Source: Heterostelium album PN500 (lineage: Eukaryota; Evosea; Eumycetozoa; Acytosteliales; Acytosteliaceae). Taken from it: a stretch of DNA of 64,000 nt. Positions 12,549 through 22,661 of this stretch are shown piece after piece. The notes under the pieces are model-generated. The model worked only from the letters and a program-made list of their open reading frames with translations, was not told the origin of the DNA and ran no database searches. Within the stretch, counting starts at the first letter, position 1. Every line of letters starts with the position of its first letter. The position numbers were made by a program, and so were the translations under genes. The stretch covers positions 248,001-312,000 of the forward strand of contig NW_008805078.1 in NCBI RefSeq assembly GCF_000004825.1, read 5' to 3'.

Positions 12549-13747
12549 CTTTATATTACTTTTTATTATTACTATACTATATATATTATTATTACTACTA
12601 CTTATTATTTTATAAATTACAACATGAAAAATGATTAATTTCTAATATTCTAAATTAAATGAATGATTTGAATATAATTTGTTTATTAGATTTGTTTTGT
12701 TGATATGTTTGATATGTTTGGTTGAATGTCAGACTGACTTTACTTATTAACTTGTATTATTATGATTGAATTTTGATAGAATTGATTGATAGAAAGACGG
12801 TAATTAAATTTAGATAAATAGATTATATTAATTAATATATTGTTGTTGTTGTTATTATTTATATATGATGAAATTAAAAAAAGAAAAAAGAAAAGGAATT
12901 ATAATGACTGGTGTTTAGTGTGTGTGAGAAAGGTGCTGTTTAGATCAATAAGTGAAGTAAACTTGTGTTATTGTGTTTTGTTTTGTTTTGTTGATTATAA
13001 TACCTGTCGTAGTAAATATGAATGAAACTAGTGAGTGAATGATGATCTATCTAGAAAATGAAATATTTTGGTGATGATGATGATGTTGTTGCTGCTGATG
13101 GTGTGTGTCTCTCTTTTCTGAATTGACTTCAAACATGTGAGTCTAGGGTGGGGTTGTGAGTTTAATGACTAATTGTGCTAATTGTGTGTGTGTGTTATGT
13201 GTGTGTTGTGTGTTTATATAAAACTGATATTGAATATATATATATGGATGTTGTTATTGTTTGAAGTTGTTACCAAAAACAAACAAAACAAAATTAAACA
13301 AAACTAAAAATATATTATAGTTTGTTTTTGTTTGCAATAGAAATTGGAATTACTAAATACTGTTTATTAAGTTTTGTTGTTCCAATTGGATTAGACTTAT
13401 TTAAACAAAACAAAACAAAACAGTAACTCCAAATTATTATAATAAAAAAATAAAATAAAATAAATTAATTAAAAAGTGAAAATATATTTTTTATTTTTTG
13501 CACCAAAAATTAAGTCCATCATATAACCATTAATTTTGCAATAAAAATCAAATTTATTTGAAAATTTGACAAAAAAATAATTTTGTTGTTTTTGCAAAAA
13601 AATCCTTTTGTGAAAAAAAGTTTTGATCAATTTTTAGTTTTATTTTTTAATCACATCTTTTGTGATTGATTAGTTTTTGTTAAATATATTATTTAATGTT
13701 CCAAAAAAAAAACAAAAACCAACTTTATTTATTTATTTATTTATATT
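12549..13747. other. Long AT-rich intergenic region upstream of the Furry-like gene
   Basis: About 1.2 kb without a supported gene. It contains T/A runs, GTGTGT and GATGAT microsatellites (about 13065-13210), and TTTTG or CAAAA pentamer runs near 12975 and 13395. The 12.5-12.8 kb part is the likely promoter of the Furry-like gene. No RNA gene or decayed coding sequence was recognised. Confidence 0.6.
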
Positions 13748-14920
13748 TCTTTTGATGTTTAGATTGTTTATTATCTCCATTGATGTTATTGTTATTATCT
13801 CTTTCTCTTTCTTCTTTCTCTTCTTTCTCTCTTTCTGTTCTCTCTCTTTAGGTATTCTCTTTCATTTTGATGTGCTACAATCTGTTGATTGATAACCCCC
13901 AGTGTTTTGATTGATTTCGGATAGTAATCTTCGAGGATTGTCTGATATTTTATCAATTTGTGCAAATGGAAGTGGCGAGTACCCAGAATCCAATCGATCT
14001 CCTCAAACTTATCATGTTCGATCAATCCGGTAATGATATAATCTTTGATATTGTAGCGGTCCTTTGTGAACTCTGTACGATTGCAAAGCGCCCAACCAAC
14101 AGCATCAATACAATCGTTTTCCAGTGCGTCATCGATTGATTCCTTGCTGCAAACTTTAGTTGTATTCTCAGAAAGCTTTCTATTGCATTGTCCAATGCAT
14201 AAGAAGAACAGCCTTCCGTTCGATTTTCAAATAGCCATACCTTGTTGGTAAGATTCTATGTTCAGTCAACTATTTCACCATGTCAAGAAGTTGCTTCTTC
14301 GATTGCCTCCTCTGGAAGTTCAACATTGATAAAAGTGGTAATTAGCCATTTCAACATATCTATATTATTGTTTTTTCAGAGAGTATTGGATTGAAAGTTG
14401 TTTTGATGAAATAATTTCATCATTTCAACCTACCACCTCCATTTGTAGGTGTTGTTCTTGGCTGCTTTACCAAAACAATTTCCAAAATCATTAGACAAAC
14501 GCTGGCGATCGATTAGATTATCCAATTTCAAGAGATATCGTACCACCTCCATTTGATTGTAATTTGCAGCACATCGATACATTTCATTATTATCTCTGTG
14601 CTCCGAGTGGTTTTCCATCAACCATTCAATAATTATGATGTTTCCAACCTCTGCTGCAATATTAAAGACCTTGGTGGCATAGTATTCTTCAGGTTCCGAT
14701 AGATCCAATAGACTCCATTGATTTTTAACTGATTCCAAACAATCGGAAAGTGGGAGTCTGTAAAGCCATTCAACTAAGTAGTTCCTTTGAAAGTTACCAT
14801 TGCCAATCAATAAATGAGAACTCTTTACTATCGATTTCCACTTAAAATGACCACCAGGTTGTTTTCTTCTATTTATTTCTTTAACTTTTGAAAATATTGA
14901 TCGTAATATAGTTTAACAAA
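13748..14920 (-). pseudogene. Decayed copy of the local ankyrin-like repeat gene
   Basis: This is a degenerate third member of the family represented by the genes at 15310-17016 and 20195-21829. The start region is recognisable near 14900 (KEINRRKQP, then SHLLIGNGNF). It then jumps into a middle part homologous to residues about 170-270 of the intact copies (SDCLESVKNQW, VFNIAAEVGN, MEVVRYLLKLD), so roughly 110 codons are missing. Downstream the frame is shifted more than once, and the C-terminal part reappears at 14025-13795 (HDKFEEIDWIL, KLIKYQTILED). Even the 3' flank (about 13748-13800) matches the intact copies. The lesions include a large internal deletion and at least two frameshifts. 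This is the oldest copy of the cluster. Confidence 0.85.
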
Positions 14921-15309
14921 GACTAATGTTTTAAGTTAACTTATGATCTTTTTTTCAATAAATGATTTTCTTTAATTTTATTCGATGTTTTTTTTCAATA
15001 AATGATTAGAATATTTTCGATTCTTTTTATCTTTTTTTTTATTTATTTATTTTATCAACAATGAATAAAGATATTTTTACAAGTGTTTTCAACAATATTA
15101 TTCTTAAAATAAAATGTAAAGATTTTTTTTTTTTTTTTTCTTCACTTGGATATTTTAAACTACATTTTCATCTTAATTATATATATTATTAGTTGCTTAC
15201 TTGAAGATTTTAATAAACTCTAATTTATTGTTTTATATATTTGTTTATTGAATAATATTTATTCTATTGTTTATTTACATTGATGTCTATGATCTTCTCT
15301 TTCACTTCT
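14921..15309. other. Spacer with a stray inverted gene start and duplicated 3' flank
   Basis: This spacer contains an isolated plus-strand 5' end of the ankyrin-like family at 15050-15108. From about 15180 it contains the 3' flank duplicated at about 19990. It also has long T runs near 15125. No complete gene is present. Confidence 0.6.
15050..15108 (+). pseudogene. Orphan 5' end of the ankyrin-like family, inverted
   Basis: On the plus strand, TTTTATCAACA (15050-15060) is followed by an ATG at 15061 that reads MNKDIFTSVFNNIILKIKCK and then dissolves into a T run. The intact genes, on the other strand, start MNKDLFTSVFNNIIIERL and have the same TTTTATCAACA leader just before their ATG. This is therefore a fragment of a family member in opposite orientation, covering leader and about 15 codons. 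It shows that inversion or a divergent former copy existed here. Confidence 0.75.
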
Positions 15310-17016
15310 TTAGATCTTCTCTTTCTTTTGATGTTTTGATTGTTTATTATCTCCATTGAAGTCATTGCCATCTACTCTTTCACTTCTTTCTCTCTTTATA
15401 TCTTCTCTTTCTTTTTGTTGAATTTCAATGCGACGATTGATAATCTCCAGTGTTTTAATTGATTTTGGATGTTTATCTTCGAGAGTTGTTTGATATTTTA
15501 TCAACTTGTAGAATTTGAAATCATGATTATTCAGAATCCAATCGATCTCTTCAAATTTGTCGTATTCGATCAGTCTAGTGATGATTTGGTCTGAAATCTT
15601 GTAGAAGTCCTTTGAAAACTCTGAACGATTACAAAGTAGCCAACCAACAATTTCAATATATTCGCTTTCCAGTGCGTCATAGATTGAATCAACACTACAC
15701 GCTTCAGTTCTATTCTCTGAAAGCCATTTAATAATATCTAGACGACCTCTGGCTATAGCATTGTCCAACGCACGAAATGAACATCCTTCAGTTCGATTTT
15801 CATGAAGAAACTGAATCACATTTAAATTTCCTGAGTAAGCAGCACTGTCAATTGCATCCTCGGAACAACCTTCTGTGCGATTCTCATGGAGCCACTTCAC
15901 TATATGGATGTGGCCTTGAGATGCCGCCATATCCATGGCATCAGTTGAACATGATTCCGTTCGACTTGAGTGAAGGTATTTCAGAATTTCGAAATGGTTC
16001 ATTTGCGCAGCTATTTCAAAGGCGTTCTTTGGTCGCAAAGTTGTATGTTCAGTCAACCATTTAACCATTTCAAGATTGTTTCTTTCAGTTGCCGCTTCGA
16101 TTCCATCCTGTGGAAGGTCCACTTGAATAAAAGTGTCAACTAACCATATTAGCATTTCCAAATTGTTGTTTTTAAATGAGTATATAACAGAGTTATCCGA
16201 GGCATCTGGAAAGTTGTTTTGATGAAACAATTTCATCATTGCCAGATTGTTATTCCTGGCTGCTTTATCAATACAATTTTCATAGGTATTTTTAAACAAA
16301 CAATCGCGGTCTCTTGGACTATCCAATTTCAAGAGATATCGTACCACCTCCATTTGATTGGATTCAGTCGCATACATAAACATTTCATTATCATCTCTGT
16401 ATTCTGGGTGATTTTCTAAAAGCCAGTTAATAATTTCTATGCTTCCAACCTTTGCTGCCAGATTAAAGACATTGCTAGCACTGTAATACTCTTCCTGTCG
16501 CCATTGTTCAAATAGATTCCATAGATACTGAACCATTTCCAAACAATTTGAAAGTGGGGAGTTCATAAATCCATCGTAGTAGTTCCATTCAAAGCTGACA
16601 TGCTCAACCAAATATTTGATCATCTCCATTCGATTGTATTTAATTACATCTTTAAACATTCTACCTAAACCTAATCTTTCTTGCTTTTCTATTCTCTGAT
16701 TGATGTCGAATCTCTCACATAGATATTTAAAGATATCGAATCGTCCAACTTTGATGGCAGCCTTCAAATCTTCCCACAACGATGTGCAATCGTAACCAAA
16801 TAAATCTTCTATTCCTTCGCCCTCGTCACTGAGCAACTCTTTCAAAAGATCGAAATAACCATTGCCAATCAACAAATGAGATGTCTTTGCAATCGTTTTC
16901 CACCTATAATAATGACTATATGGTTGTTTTATTCTATTTATCTCTTTAACTTTATAAAATACTAATCTTTCAATAATAATATTGTTGAAAACACTTGTAA
17001 ATAAATCTTTATTCAT
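15310..17016 (-). CDS. Ankyrin-like repeat protein, copy 1
   Basis: A single-exon gene of 568 residues if translated from the ATG at 17016, the start used by the near-identical copy 2. An in-frame extension upstream to 17154 exists but lacks a counterpart there. The protein is built of about 30-residue helical repeats of ankyrin type, for example EMVKWLTEHTT, HIVKWLHENRTEGCSEDAID and DIIKWLSENRTEACS. These have the alternating inner and outer helix spacing typical of large dictyostelid ankyrin families. There is no signal peptide or membrane segment. The C-terminus is a Lys/Glu/Arg-rich tail ending HQKKEKI. Partners and function are unknown; such repeats normally bind proteins. The paralogue at 20195-21829 is roughly 95% identical by eye, including flanks. 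Confidence 0.85.
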   Translation of the reverse strand: MNKDLFTSVFNNIIIERLVFYKVKEINRIKQPYSHYYRWKTIAKTSHLLIGNGYFDLLKELLSDEGEGIEDLFGYDCTSLWEDLKAAIKVGRFDIFKYLCERFDINQRIEKQERLGLGRMFKDVIKYNRMEMIKYLVEHVSFEWNYYDGFMNSPLSNCLEMVQYLWNLFEQWRQEEYYSASNVFNLAAKVGSIEIINWLLENHPEYRDDNEMFMYATESNQMEVVRYLLKLDSPRDRDCLFKNTYENCIDKAARNNNLAMMKLFHQNNFPDASDNSVIYSFKNNNLEMLIWLVDTFIQVDLPQDGIEAATERNNLEMVKWLTEHTTLRPKNAFEIAAQMNHFEILKYLHSSRTESCSTDAMDMAASQGHIHIVKWLHENRTEGCSEDAIDSAAYSGNLNVIQFLHENRTEGCSFRALDNAIARGRLDIIKWLSENRTEACSVDSIYDALESEYIEIVGWLLCNRSEFSKDFYKISDQIITRLIEYDKFEEIDWILNNHDFKFYKLIKYQTTLEDKHPKSIKTLEIINRRIEIQQKEREDIKRERSERVDGNDFNGDNKQSKHQKKEKI

Positions 17017-17248
17017 TTGTTTGTTGATAAAATACATGTAATAAATGGACAAATCTTTATTACATGAGAGAAATTTTGGCCAAAGGTGGAACTTTTTAAC
17101 CCCACCCACCCTCTCTAAAAAAATAAAAAACCAAAAAAAGGTGGCTATTACCATATTAAAGGGGTATAGATTTATAAATTAAACAAATAATAAAAGTGTA
17201 ATTATCTCAAAGACACCCATCTTTGATTTTTTTAAAAAAAATATAATT
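17017..17248. other. Short spacer
   Basis: About 230 bp of AT-rich DNA between the ankyrin-like copy 1 start and the 3' end of the transposase-like gene. The first 30 bp are shared with the upstream flank of copy 2, after which similarity stops, so this marks the edge of the duplication. Confidence 0.5.
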
Positions 17249-18585
17249 TTATTGTACATTATTATTTTGATCTAATCGTGCAAAATCCTCCAATAGATAT
17301 TCCAAATCGTCAGTTAAATATGGGTCAGCATTCACAACATTGGCTATGACCTCAATATTAGCATTATACACAACTGGATTGCCTACTTCACCACTATGTT
17401 GATATGCTGAGATTGTGTTATTCTCAACATTGAATATATATCTATGATTTTTTGTAATATTTGTCATTGTGGGAGGTGCTGAGGGTTTGGTGGTGATATG
17501 AGCTATCTGAGCTCTATGGTTAGCCATTGTATTGATTACATCTCGAACTTGTTGCACAGTATACAAAGGGATGCCAGTATCTCTTTGTAATACATTAATC
17601 TTTTGCTTAATTTGGGATGCAGCTGCGTCACAAGAATTACATCCATGATAACTGGCAAAAAAATTGTAATATATTGTCATTTTCCCATGAAATATGCTGC
17701 TAATGAACAACCACAAATACATGTTAGTTGTCATTTTAAAATGCTTTGTACATCCATCGGTCCAAATATTTAACTTTTTGATTGTCTTAAATACTGGTTC
17801 ATTTGTTAAGAATTTTAGAAGACAACCAATTACAAACGCGCAATCATTCTTTGTGGTCGTTGTTGGTGCTAGGTATGTGTGATATGTAAAGTATACTGCA
17901 TTTTCTTGAACGCAATAAACACTTATAATTAATGCTTGACGTAAAGATTGTTGGTGTTGGATTTGTGAGAAATCCATAAGAATAACAGCACTTTCTCCAG
18001 TTAGATCATTGATTACAGCTTGCTTTTGTTGTCCATATATCTCTCTTTGTTTGTGAGCAATAAATTGATGCAACTTTAGTTTTGCAATTTTCAGACCTTT
18101 GGTTGAGTTTGCTGGATATGGATCAACTCTACGTGCTTGCAATGCCTCTAGTTTCTTTAATTCTTCACAATCTTTGCATCTAATGGTTGTTTATATATAT
18201 TTTGTTGGTTAGTATTTGAATAAAGGTAATCATGATACAATAATGAAACTTACACTACATCATATTTGGTGTGGTGAATATATTCTTTTCTCAAAAAATG
18301 CTTGTACATGTAAGATTCAGATGGTACCAAAACACCATACGCTCTGCATCTACTCTGTACTCTTCGATAAAACTCTTCATTTGTAATCGATTGTAATCTA
18401 AATGGTTGACCACTAAGGAATGGTAGTATGTCATCCATTATATCATACCATATATCCAGTACACTAGCATTAATTCTATCTTTTTTTGTATTTGGTGTAT
18501 ACAAAACCAAGTGTACATTATTAGTGTTGGTATATATATCATTTAATCTATATGTGGTGGTAGATGAAACATTAAAAATATCCAT
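17249..18585 (-). CDS. DDE-transposase-like protein (2 exons)
   Basis: The exons are 18585-18254 and 18179-17249, giving about 420 residues with a GTAAGT donor and TTAG acceptor. In order there is an N-terminal unknown part, a CKDC motif across the splice junction, LMDFSQIQ, NIWTDGCTKHFK and NFFASYHGCNSCDAAASQIK. This order and spacing resemble an uncharacterised family that is multicopy in animal genomes, with D in a DFxE-like strand, SDGxxxQFK, and FFATSHGKGxxDGxGGxxK. I read these as the acidic and structural positions of an RNase H-fold DDE transposase. The last motif has diverged: HGK is HGC and DGxGG is DAAAS. It could be a domesticated transposase or a recent plain DNA transposon. I saw no clear terminal inverted repeats. 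It sits between the two near-identical ankyrin-like copies. Confidence 0.55.
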
Positions 18586-18608
18586 AATGTTTTTTCTATT
18601 TATGATAT

Positions 18609-19753
18609 TTAAATTATTGAAACCTCTGATGTTGTTGATACACCAATACTCGATAGATCTCCGATAAGGGTTGTTGTGTGGAAGAGATTGTAAAAAATGT
18701 GTATATTATGACTTGACTTTAGTCGATCCTTGTCTACCTCTGATTTATTCCCATTGATAATTGCTTTAACAGGTTGAAGAAAGATTTCCAAGTTTGATAA
18801 TGATGCTCTCAATGACTCCTTTACATTCTTGCAATCCTTTTCCAAATAACTCCAGACATTGGTCATTTCTATTTTGAATTGAGATAACACTCCTAACAAT
18901 GAGGTTGACGAAGTCATCTTTCTTTTCTTTGAAGTTGTAGATGCATAACTCTCCAGCGTCATTAAAAGATTGTTGTTTGTATCTGTTGTTTGGTTGGTTT
19001 GTTTCTGTTCTATCTCTTTGAATTTCTTCTCTTCTCTTTTCAAGCTCTCCTCTTCTTTTTCTGATGTCAACTCTTTCGTTTTCTGTTTGCTTATTTTCTC
19101 GACTAATTGACTCTCTCTCTTGTCTAATAGATACTTCTTCACCTTCAATTGATTTAATCTCTCTATCTTCTCTTTCAAACTCTCTTCTGATAAACTCTTC
19201 CTCTCTTTCAATTGATTTAATCTCTCTTTCTTCTCTTTCAATCTCTCTTCTGATAAGCTCTTGCTCTCTTTCAATTGATTCAATCTCTCTTTCTTCTCTT
19301 TCAATCTCTCTTCTGATATACTCTTCCTCTCTATTAATCTCTCTTCTCTCTCTTTCAATCTCTCTTCCCTCTTGTTCGATATGATCTCTATTAATTGTAT
19401 TTTTGACTCTTTTTGATTGCAAGATTGAATATCTTCTTCTGTACTGATCAAGTATATCTCTCTCTCCAGCATTTTTGATAAATCCAATACATTCTCTGGC
19501 AATTGATATGAATTCATCATTTTCAAGTTTAATGTGTCGAGCGAGTCCAAGCATCTTTGGATTGTATTCACTGAGTTTTGTGTATTCCCTTTGAATCAAT
19601 ATTAATTGACTCAATCTCTTCTAATTCTATTGATTGATCTGTTAATATTGGTTGTGTACTGTTCCATTCTTTGAAGAGTTGTGTTTTTTTCCTGTTGGTT
19701 TCGTTTTTGTTGTTGTTTTTTCTTTCTAATGCTTCTTTACTTGTAGTAGTCAT
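18609..19753 (-). CDS. Coiled-coil protein with 63-bp tandem repeats; frame unsettled
   Basis: This locus has coding character but no single clean frame. An ATG at 19753 opens MTTTSKEALERK and reads to a stop near 19570. An overlapping frame (about 19620-18766) continues with SQLILIQREYTKLSEYNPK, then a long Glu/Arg coiled coil. A third frame (19571-18609) is open over the same DNA as a Lys/Leu/Glu coiled coil and ends in a Ser/Thr-rich part. Neither of the two long frames has an ATG at its upstream end. Third positions in the repeat are more AT-rich in the 18766 frame, which I favour. Either a small intron or frameshift near 19600 links the first two frames, or this is a gene in decay. No known domain was seen. 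Confidence 0.45.
19140..19385. repeat. 63-bp tandem repeat, about 3.5 copies
   Basis: The marker TCAATTGATT recurs at 19145, 19208 and 19271, exactly 63 bp apart, with a partial fourth unit after 19334. The unit is CT-rich on the plus strand and encodes 21 residues per copy. Because 63 is divisible by three, both minus-strand frames stay open through all copies. Confidence 0.85.
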
Positions 19754-20194
19754 CAATAAATAATATTTCAATTAAATCTGTGAAATAAAAAATGATTTTC
19801 AATTTGATTTAAACTCAATATTCAATATTGTTGTCTATAAAAATACAATCCGAAGTACAGGGGGGTTACCCCCTCATACAAAATATATTTTTCAAAAATG
19901 CCAAAAAAGAGCAAAAGGTGTGTTGAGATCAAAATACAAAAAAACAAAATACAAAAAAAAATTTAGTAACTTTTTCATAAATAAAATGTAGATTATATTA
20001 TAAGTTGCTTGCTTGAAGATTTTAATAAACTCTAATTTATTGTTTTATATATTTGTTTATTGAATAATATTTATTCTATTGTTTAGTATTTACATAGATG
20101 TCTATGATCTTCTCCTTCACTTCTTTAGATCTTCTCTTTCTTTTGATGTTTTGATTGTTTATTATCTCCATTGATGTGATTGCCATCTACTCTT
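19754..20194. other. Spacer with a G5/C5 hairpin and duplicated 3' flank
   Basis: This spacer holds a GGGGG-TTA-CCCCC hairpin (19861-19873), striking in such AT-rich DNA. From about 19985 it holds the 3' flank shared with copy 1 (about 15180-15309). No gene is supported. Confidence 0.55.
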
Positions 20195-21829
20195 TCACTT
20201 CTTTCTCTTTATATCTTCTCTTTCTTTTTGTTGAATTTCAATGTGACGATTGATAATCTCCAGTGTTTTGATTGATTTTGGATGTTTATCTTCGAGAATT
20301 GTTTGATATTTTATCAACTTGTAGAATTTGAAATCATGATTATTCAGAATCCAATCGATCTCTTCAAATTTGTCGTGTTCGATTAGTCTAGTGATGATTT
20401 GGTCTGTAATCTTGTAGAAGTCCTTTGAAAACTCTGAACGATTGCAAAGCAAATAACCAACAACGTCAATATATTCGCTTTCCAGTGCGTCATCGATTGA
20501 TTCCGCACTACACGCTTCAGTTCTATTCTCTGAAAGCCATTTAACAATATCAAGACGACCTCTGGCTATAGCATTGTCCAACGCACGAAATGAACATCCT
20601 TCAGTTCGATTTTCATGAAGAAACTGAATCACATTTAAATATCCTGAGTAAGCAGCACTGTCAATTGCATCCTCAGAACAACCTTCTGTGCGATTCTCAT
20701 GGAACCACTTCACGATATCGATGTGGCCTTGAGATGCTGCCTTATCCATGGCATTAGTTGAACATGATTCCGTTCGACTCGAGTGAAGGTATTTCAGAAT
20801 TTCGAAATGGTTCATTTCCGCAGCTATTTCAAAGGCGTTCTTTGGTCGCAAAGTTGTATGTTCAGTCAACCATTTAACCATTTCAAGATTGTTTCTTTGA
20901 GTTGCCGCTTCAATTCCATCCTGTGGAAGGTCCACTTGAATAAAAGTGTCGACTAACCATATCAGCATTTCAAAATTGTTGTTTTCAAATGAGGATTTAA
21001 CAGAGTCATCTGAGGCATCTGGAAAGTTGTTTTGATGAAACAATTTCATCATTACCAAATTGTTATTCCTGGCTGCTTTATCAATACAATTTTTATAGGT
21101 ATTATTAAGCAAACAATCGCGGTCTCTTGGACTATCCAATTTCAAGAGATATCGTACCACCTCCATTTGATTGGATTCAGTCGCATACATAAACATTTCA
21201 TTATCATCTCTGTATTCTGGGTGATTTTCTATAAGCCAGTTAATAATTTCTATGCTTCCAACCTTTGCTGCCAGATTAAAGACATTGCTAGCACTGTAAT
21301 ACTCTTCCGGTTGCCATTGTTCAAATAGATTCCATAGATACTGAACCATTTCCAAACAATTTGAAAGTGGGGAGTTCATAAATCCATCGTAGTAGTTCCA
21401 TTCAAAGTTGACATGCTCAACCAAATATTTGATCATCTCCATTCGATTGTATTTAATTACAACTCTAAACATTCCAGCTAAATCTAATCTTTCTTGCTTT
21501 TCTATTCTCTGATTGATGTCGAATCTCTCACATAGATATATAAAGATATCGAATCGTCCAACTTTGATGGCAGCCTTCAAATCTTCCCACAACGATGTGC
21601 AATTGTAACCAAATAATTCTTCTATTCCTTCGCCCTCGTCACTGAGCAACTCTTTCAAAAGATCGAAATAACCATTGCCAATCAACAAATGAGATGTCTT
21701 TGCAATCGTTTTCCACCTATAATAATGACTATATGGTTGTTTTATTCTATTTATCTCTTTAACTTTATAAAATACTAATCTTTCAATAATAATATTGTTG
21801 AAAACACTTGTAAATAAATCTTTATTCAT
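20195..21829 (-). CDS. Ankyrin-like repeat protein, copy 2
   Basis: A single-exon gene of 544 residues starting at the ATG at 21829 (MNKDLFTSVFNN). Sequence and repeat layout match copy 1 at 15310-17016, with scattered substitutions. The C-terminus is shorter (ends DIKRKK). Copy 1 has TTTCTCTCTTTATATC where copy 2 has TTTCTCTTTATATC on the plus strand, a two-base CT difference that shifts frame and stops copy 2 early. The DNA that encodes the tail in copy 1 is still present downstream as flank. Ankyrin-type helices suggest a protein-binding scaffold; nothing indicates location or partner. The duplication covers about 19985-21865. Confidence 0.85.
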   Translation of the reverse strand: MNKDLFTSVFNNIIIERLVFYKVKEINRIKQPYSHYYRWKTIAKTSHLLIGNGYFDLLKELLSDEGEGIEELFGYNCTSLWEDLKAAIKVGRFDIFIYLCERFDINQRIEKQERLDLAGMFRVVIKYNRMEMIKYLVEHVNFEWNYYDGFMNSPLSNCLEMVQYLWNLFEQWQPEEYYSASNVFNLAAKVGSIEIINWLIENHPEYRDDNEMFMYATESNQMEVVRYLLKLDSPRDRDCLLNNTYKNCIDKAARNNNLVMMKLFHQNNFPDASDDSVKSSFENNNFEMLIWLVDTFIQVDLPQDGIEAATQRNNLEMVKWLTEHTTLRPKNAFEIAAEMNHFEILKYLHSSRTESCSTNAMDKAASQGHIDIVKWFHENRTEGCSEDAIDSAAYSGYLNVIQFLHENRTEGCSFRALDNAIARGRLDIVKWLSENRTEACSAESIDDALESEYIDVVGYLLCNRSEFSKDFYKITDQIITRLIEHDKFEEIDWILNNHDFKFYKLIKYQTILEDKHPKSIKTLEIINRHIEIQQKEREDIKRKK

Positions 21830-22165
21830 TTGTTTGTTGTAAAATAAAATACATGTAATAAATAAAAAAATGATTTGAAAAAAAAACTAGAAATTATTAC
21901 AAAACAAAACAGGCTCTTGCTTGTAACCATAAATCGAATAAAATAAAAAAAAACCACTCTGATCACATTAACCCCACTAATTTTTAATTTTTACTTTTTT
22001 TGTAAAATAAATGCGAAGGCGAAAGTTGTTGGGAGCCAGTTTTGTTTTGTTGTCCAATTATATTCCATGATTTTTATTGGAAAAATAAAAACCAAATAAT
22101 ATTTAATCAAGTTTATTTATGTAATTTAAAAAGTTAAAGATACATATATTTATATTTAAATTTAT
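21830..22165. other. Intergenic spacer
   Basis: AT-rich DNA of about 335 bp between the ankyrin-like copy 2 start and the 3' end of the first small membrane-protein gene. Nothing beyond T/A runs was recognised. Confidence 0.5.
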
Positions 22166-22661
22166 TTACAAAAATGTTGAAGCACCACCCAATAAAAAGA
22201 GTGCACTAAGTCCAGCCACATATCCAAGATGATTAGATCCAATCATTGAACCCAAAATATATCCAACGGCAACAGGAATCAGACCTAATGATATACCAAA
22301 GGTTTGTTCTCCAACTCCATTGCGTTTTCCTACAAGCGTTCCAACTGCCATGAGTCCTACAAGTCCCACTGATCCTTTTAGTATAGAAACATTGAATAAA
22401 TGTGGAATGATATACATCTTTAACAATGATAGAGAACTACCTGTTCCTGCAGCAATCAATGGTAGTCCCAAAAATAGAATCTAATTATAAAATATCAACA
22501 ATAACAATAACAATAATAATTATATAAGTAAGTACTTAAACTTTAAATAAAAATCAAACATCTAAAAACCTCAAAAAAAAAAGGTTACAATCACAATTAG
22601 TAGCAATAATTACTTTATAACTTTGTGCAATACTTTCTTCTCCTTGTTTTTGTCTTGCCAT
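22166..22661 (-). CDS. Small multi-pass membrane protein A (2 exons)
   Basis: The exons are 22661-22614 and 22480-22166, giving 120 residues. The start is MARQKQGEESIAQSYK, then the intron, then ILFLGLPLIAAGTGSS. About three to four hydrophobic segments follow one another with short Gly/Ser-rich turns (IPVAVGYILGSMIGSNHLG, LSALFLLGGASTFL). There is no cleavable signal peptide. The neighbour at 23065-23600 is a clear paralogue with the same intron position and the shared pattern ESxIAxxY, then LLxMLKMY or LSLLKMY. I do not recognise the family; the Gly-rich helices could suggest a small organelle membrane protein, but that is speculation. Confidence 0.75.

Noticed and set aside
17017-17154. 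In-frame N-terminal extension of ankyrin-like copy 1
   Set aside because: The near-identical copy 2 starts at the equivalent of 17016 and the similarity ends shortly upstream of it, so the extension is probably leader DNA.
19064-19384. Plus-strand Ser/Leu-rich frame over the 63-bp repeat
   Set aside because: It exists only because the repeat unit is a multiple of three and lacks stops; the composition is that of the CT-rich complement.
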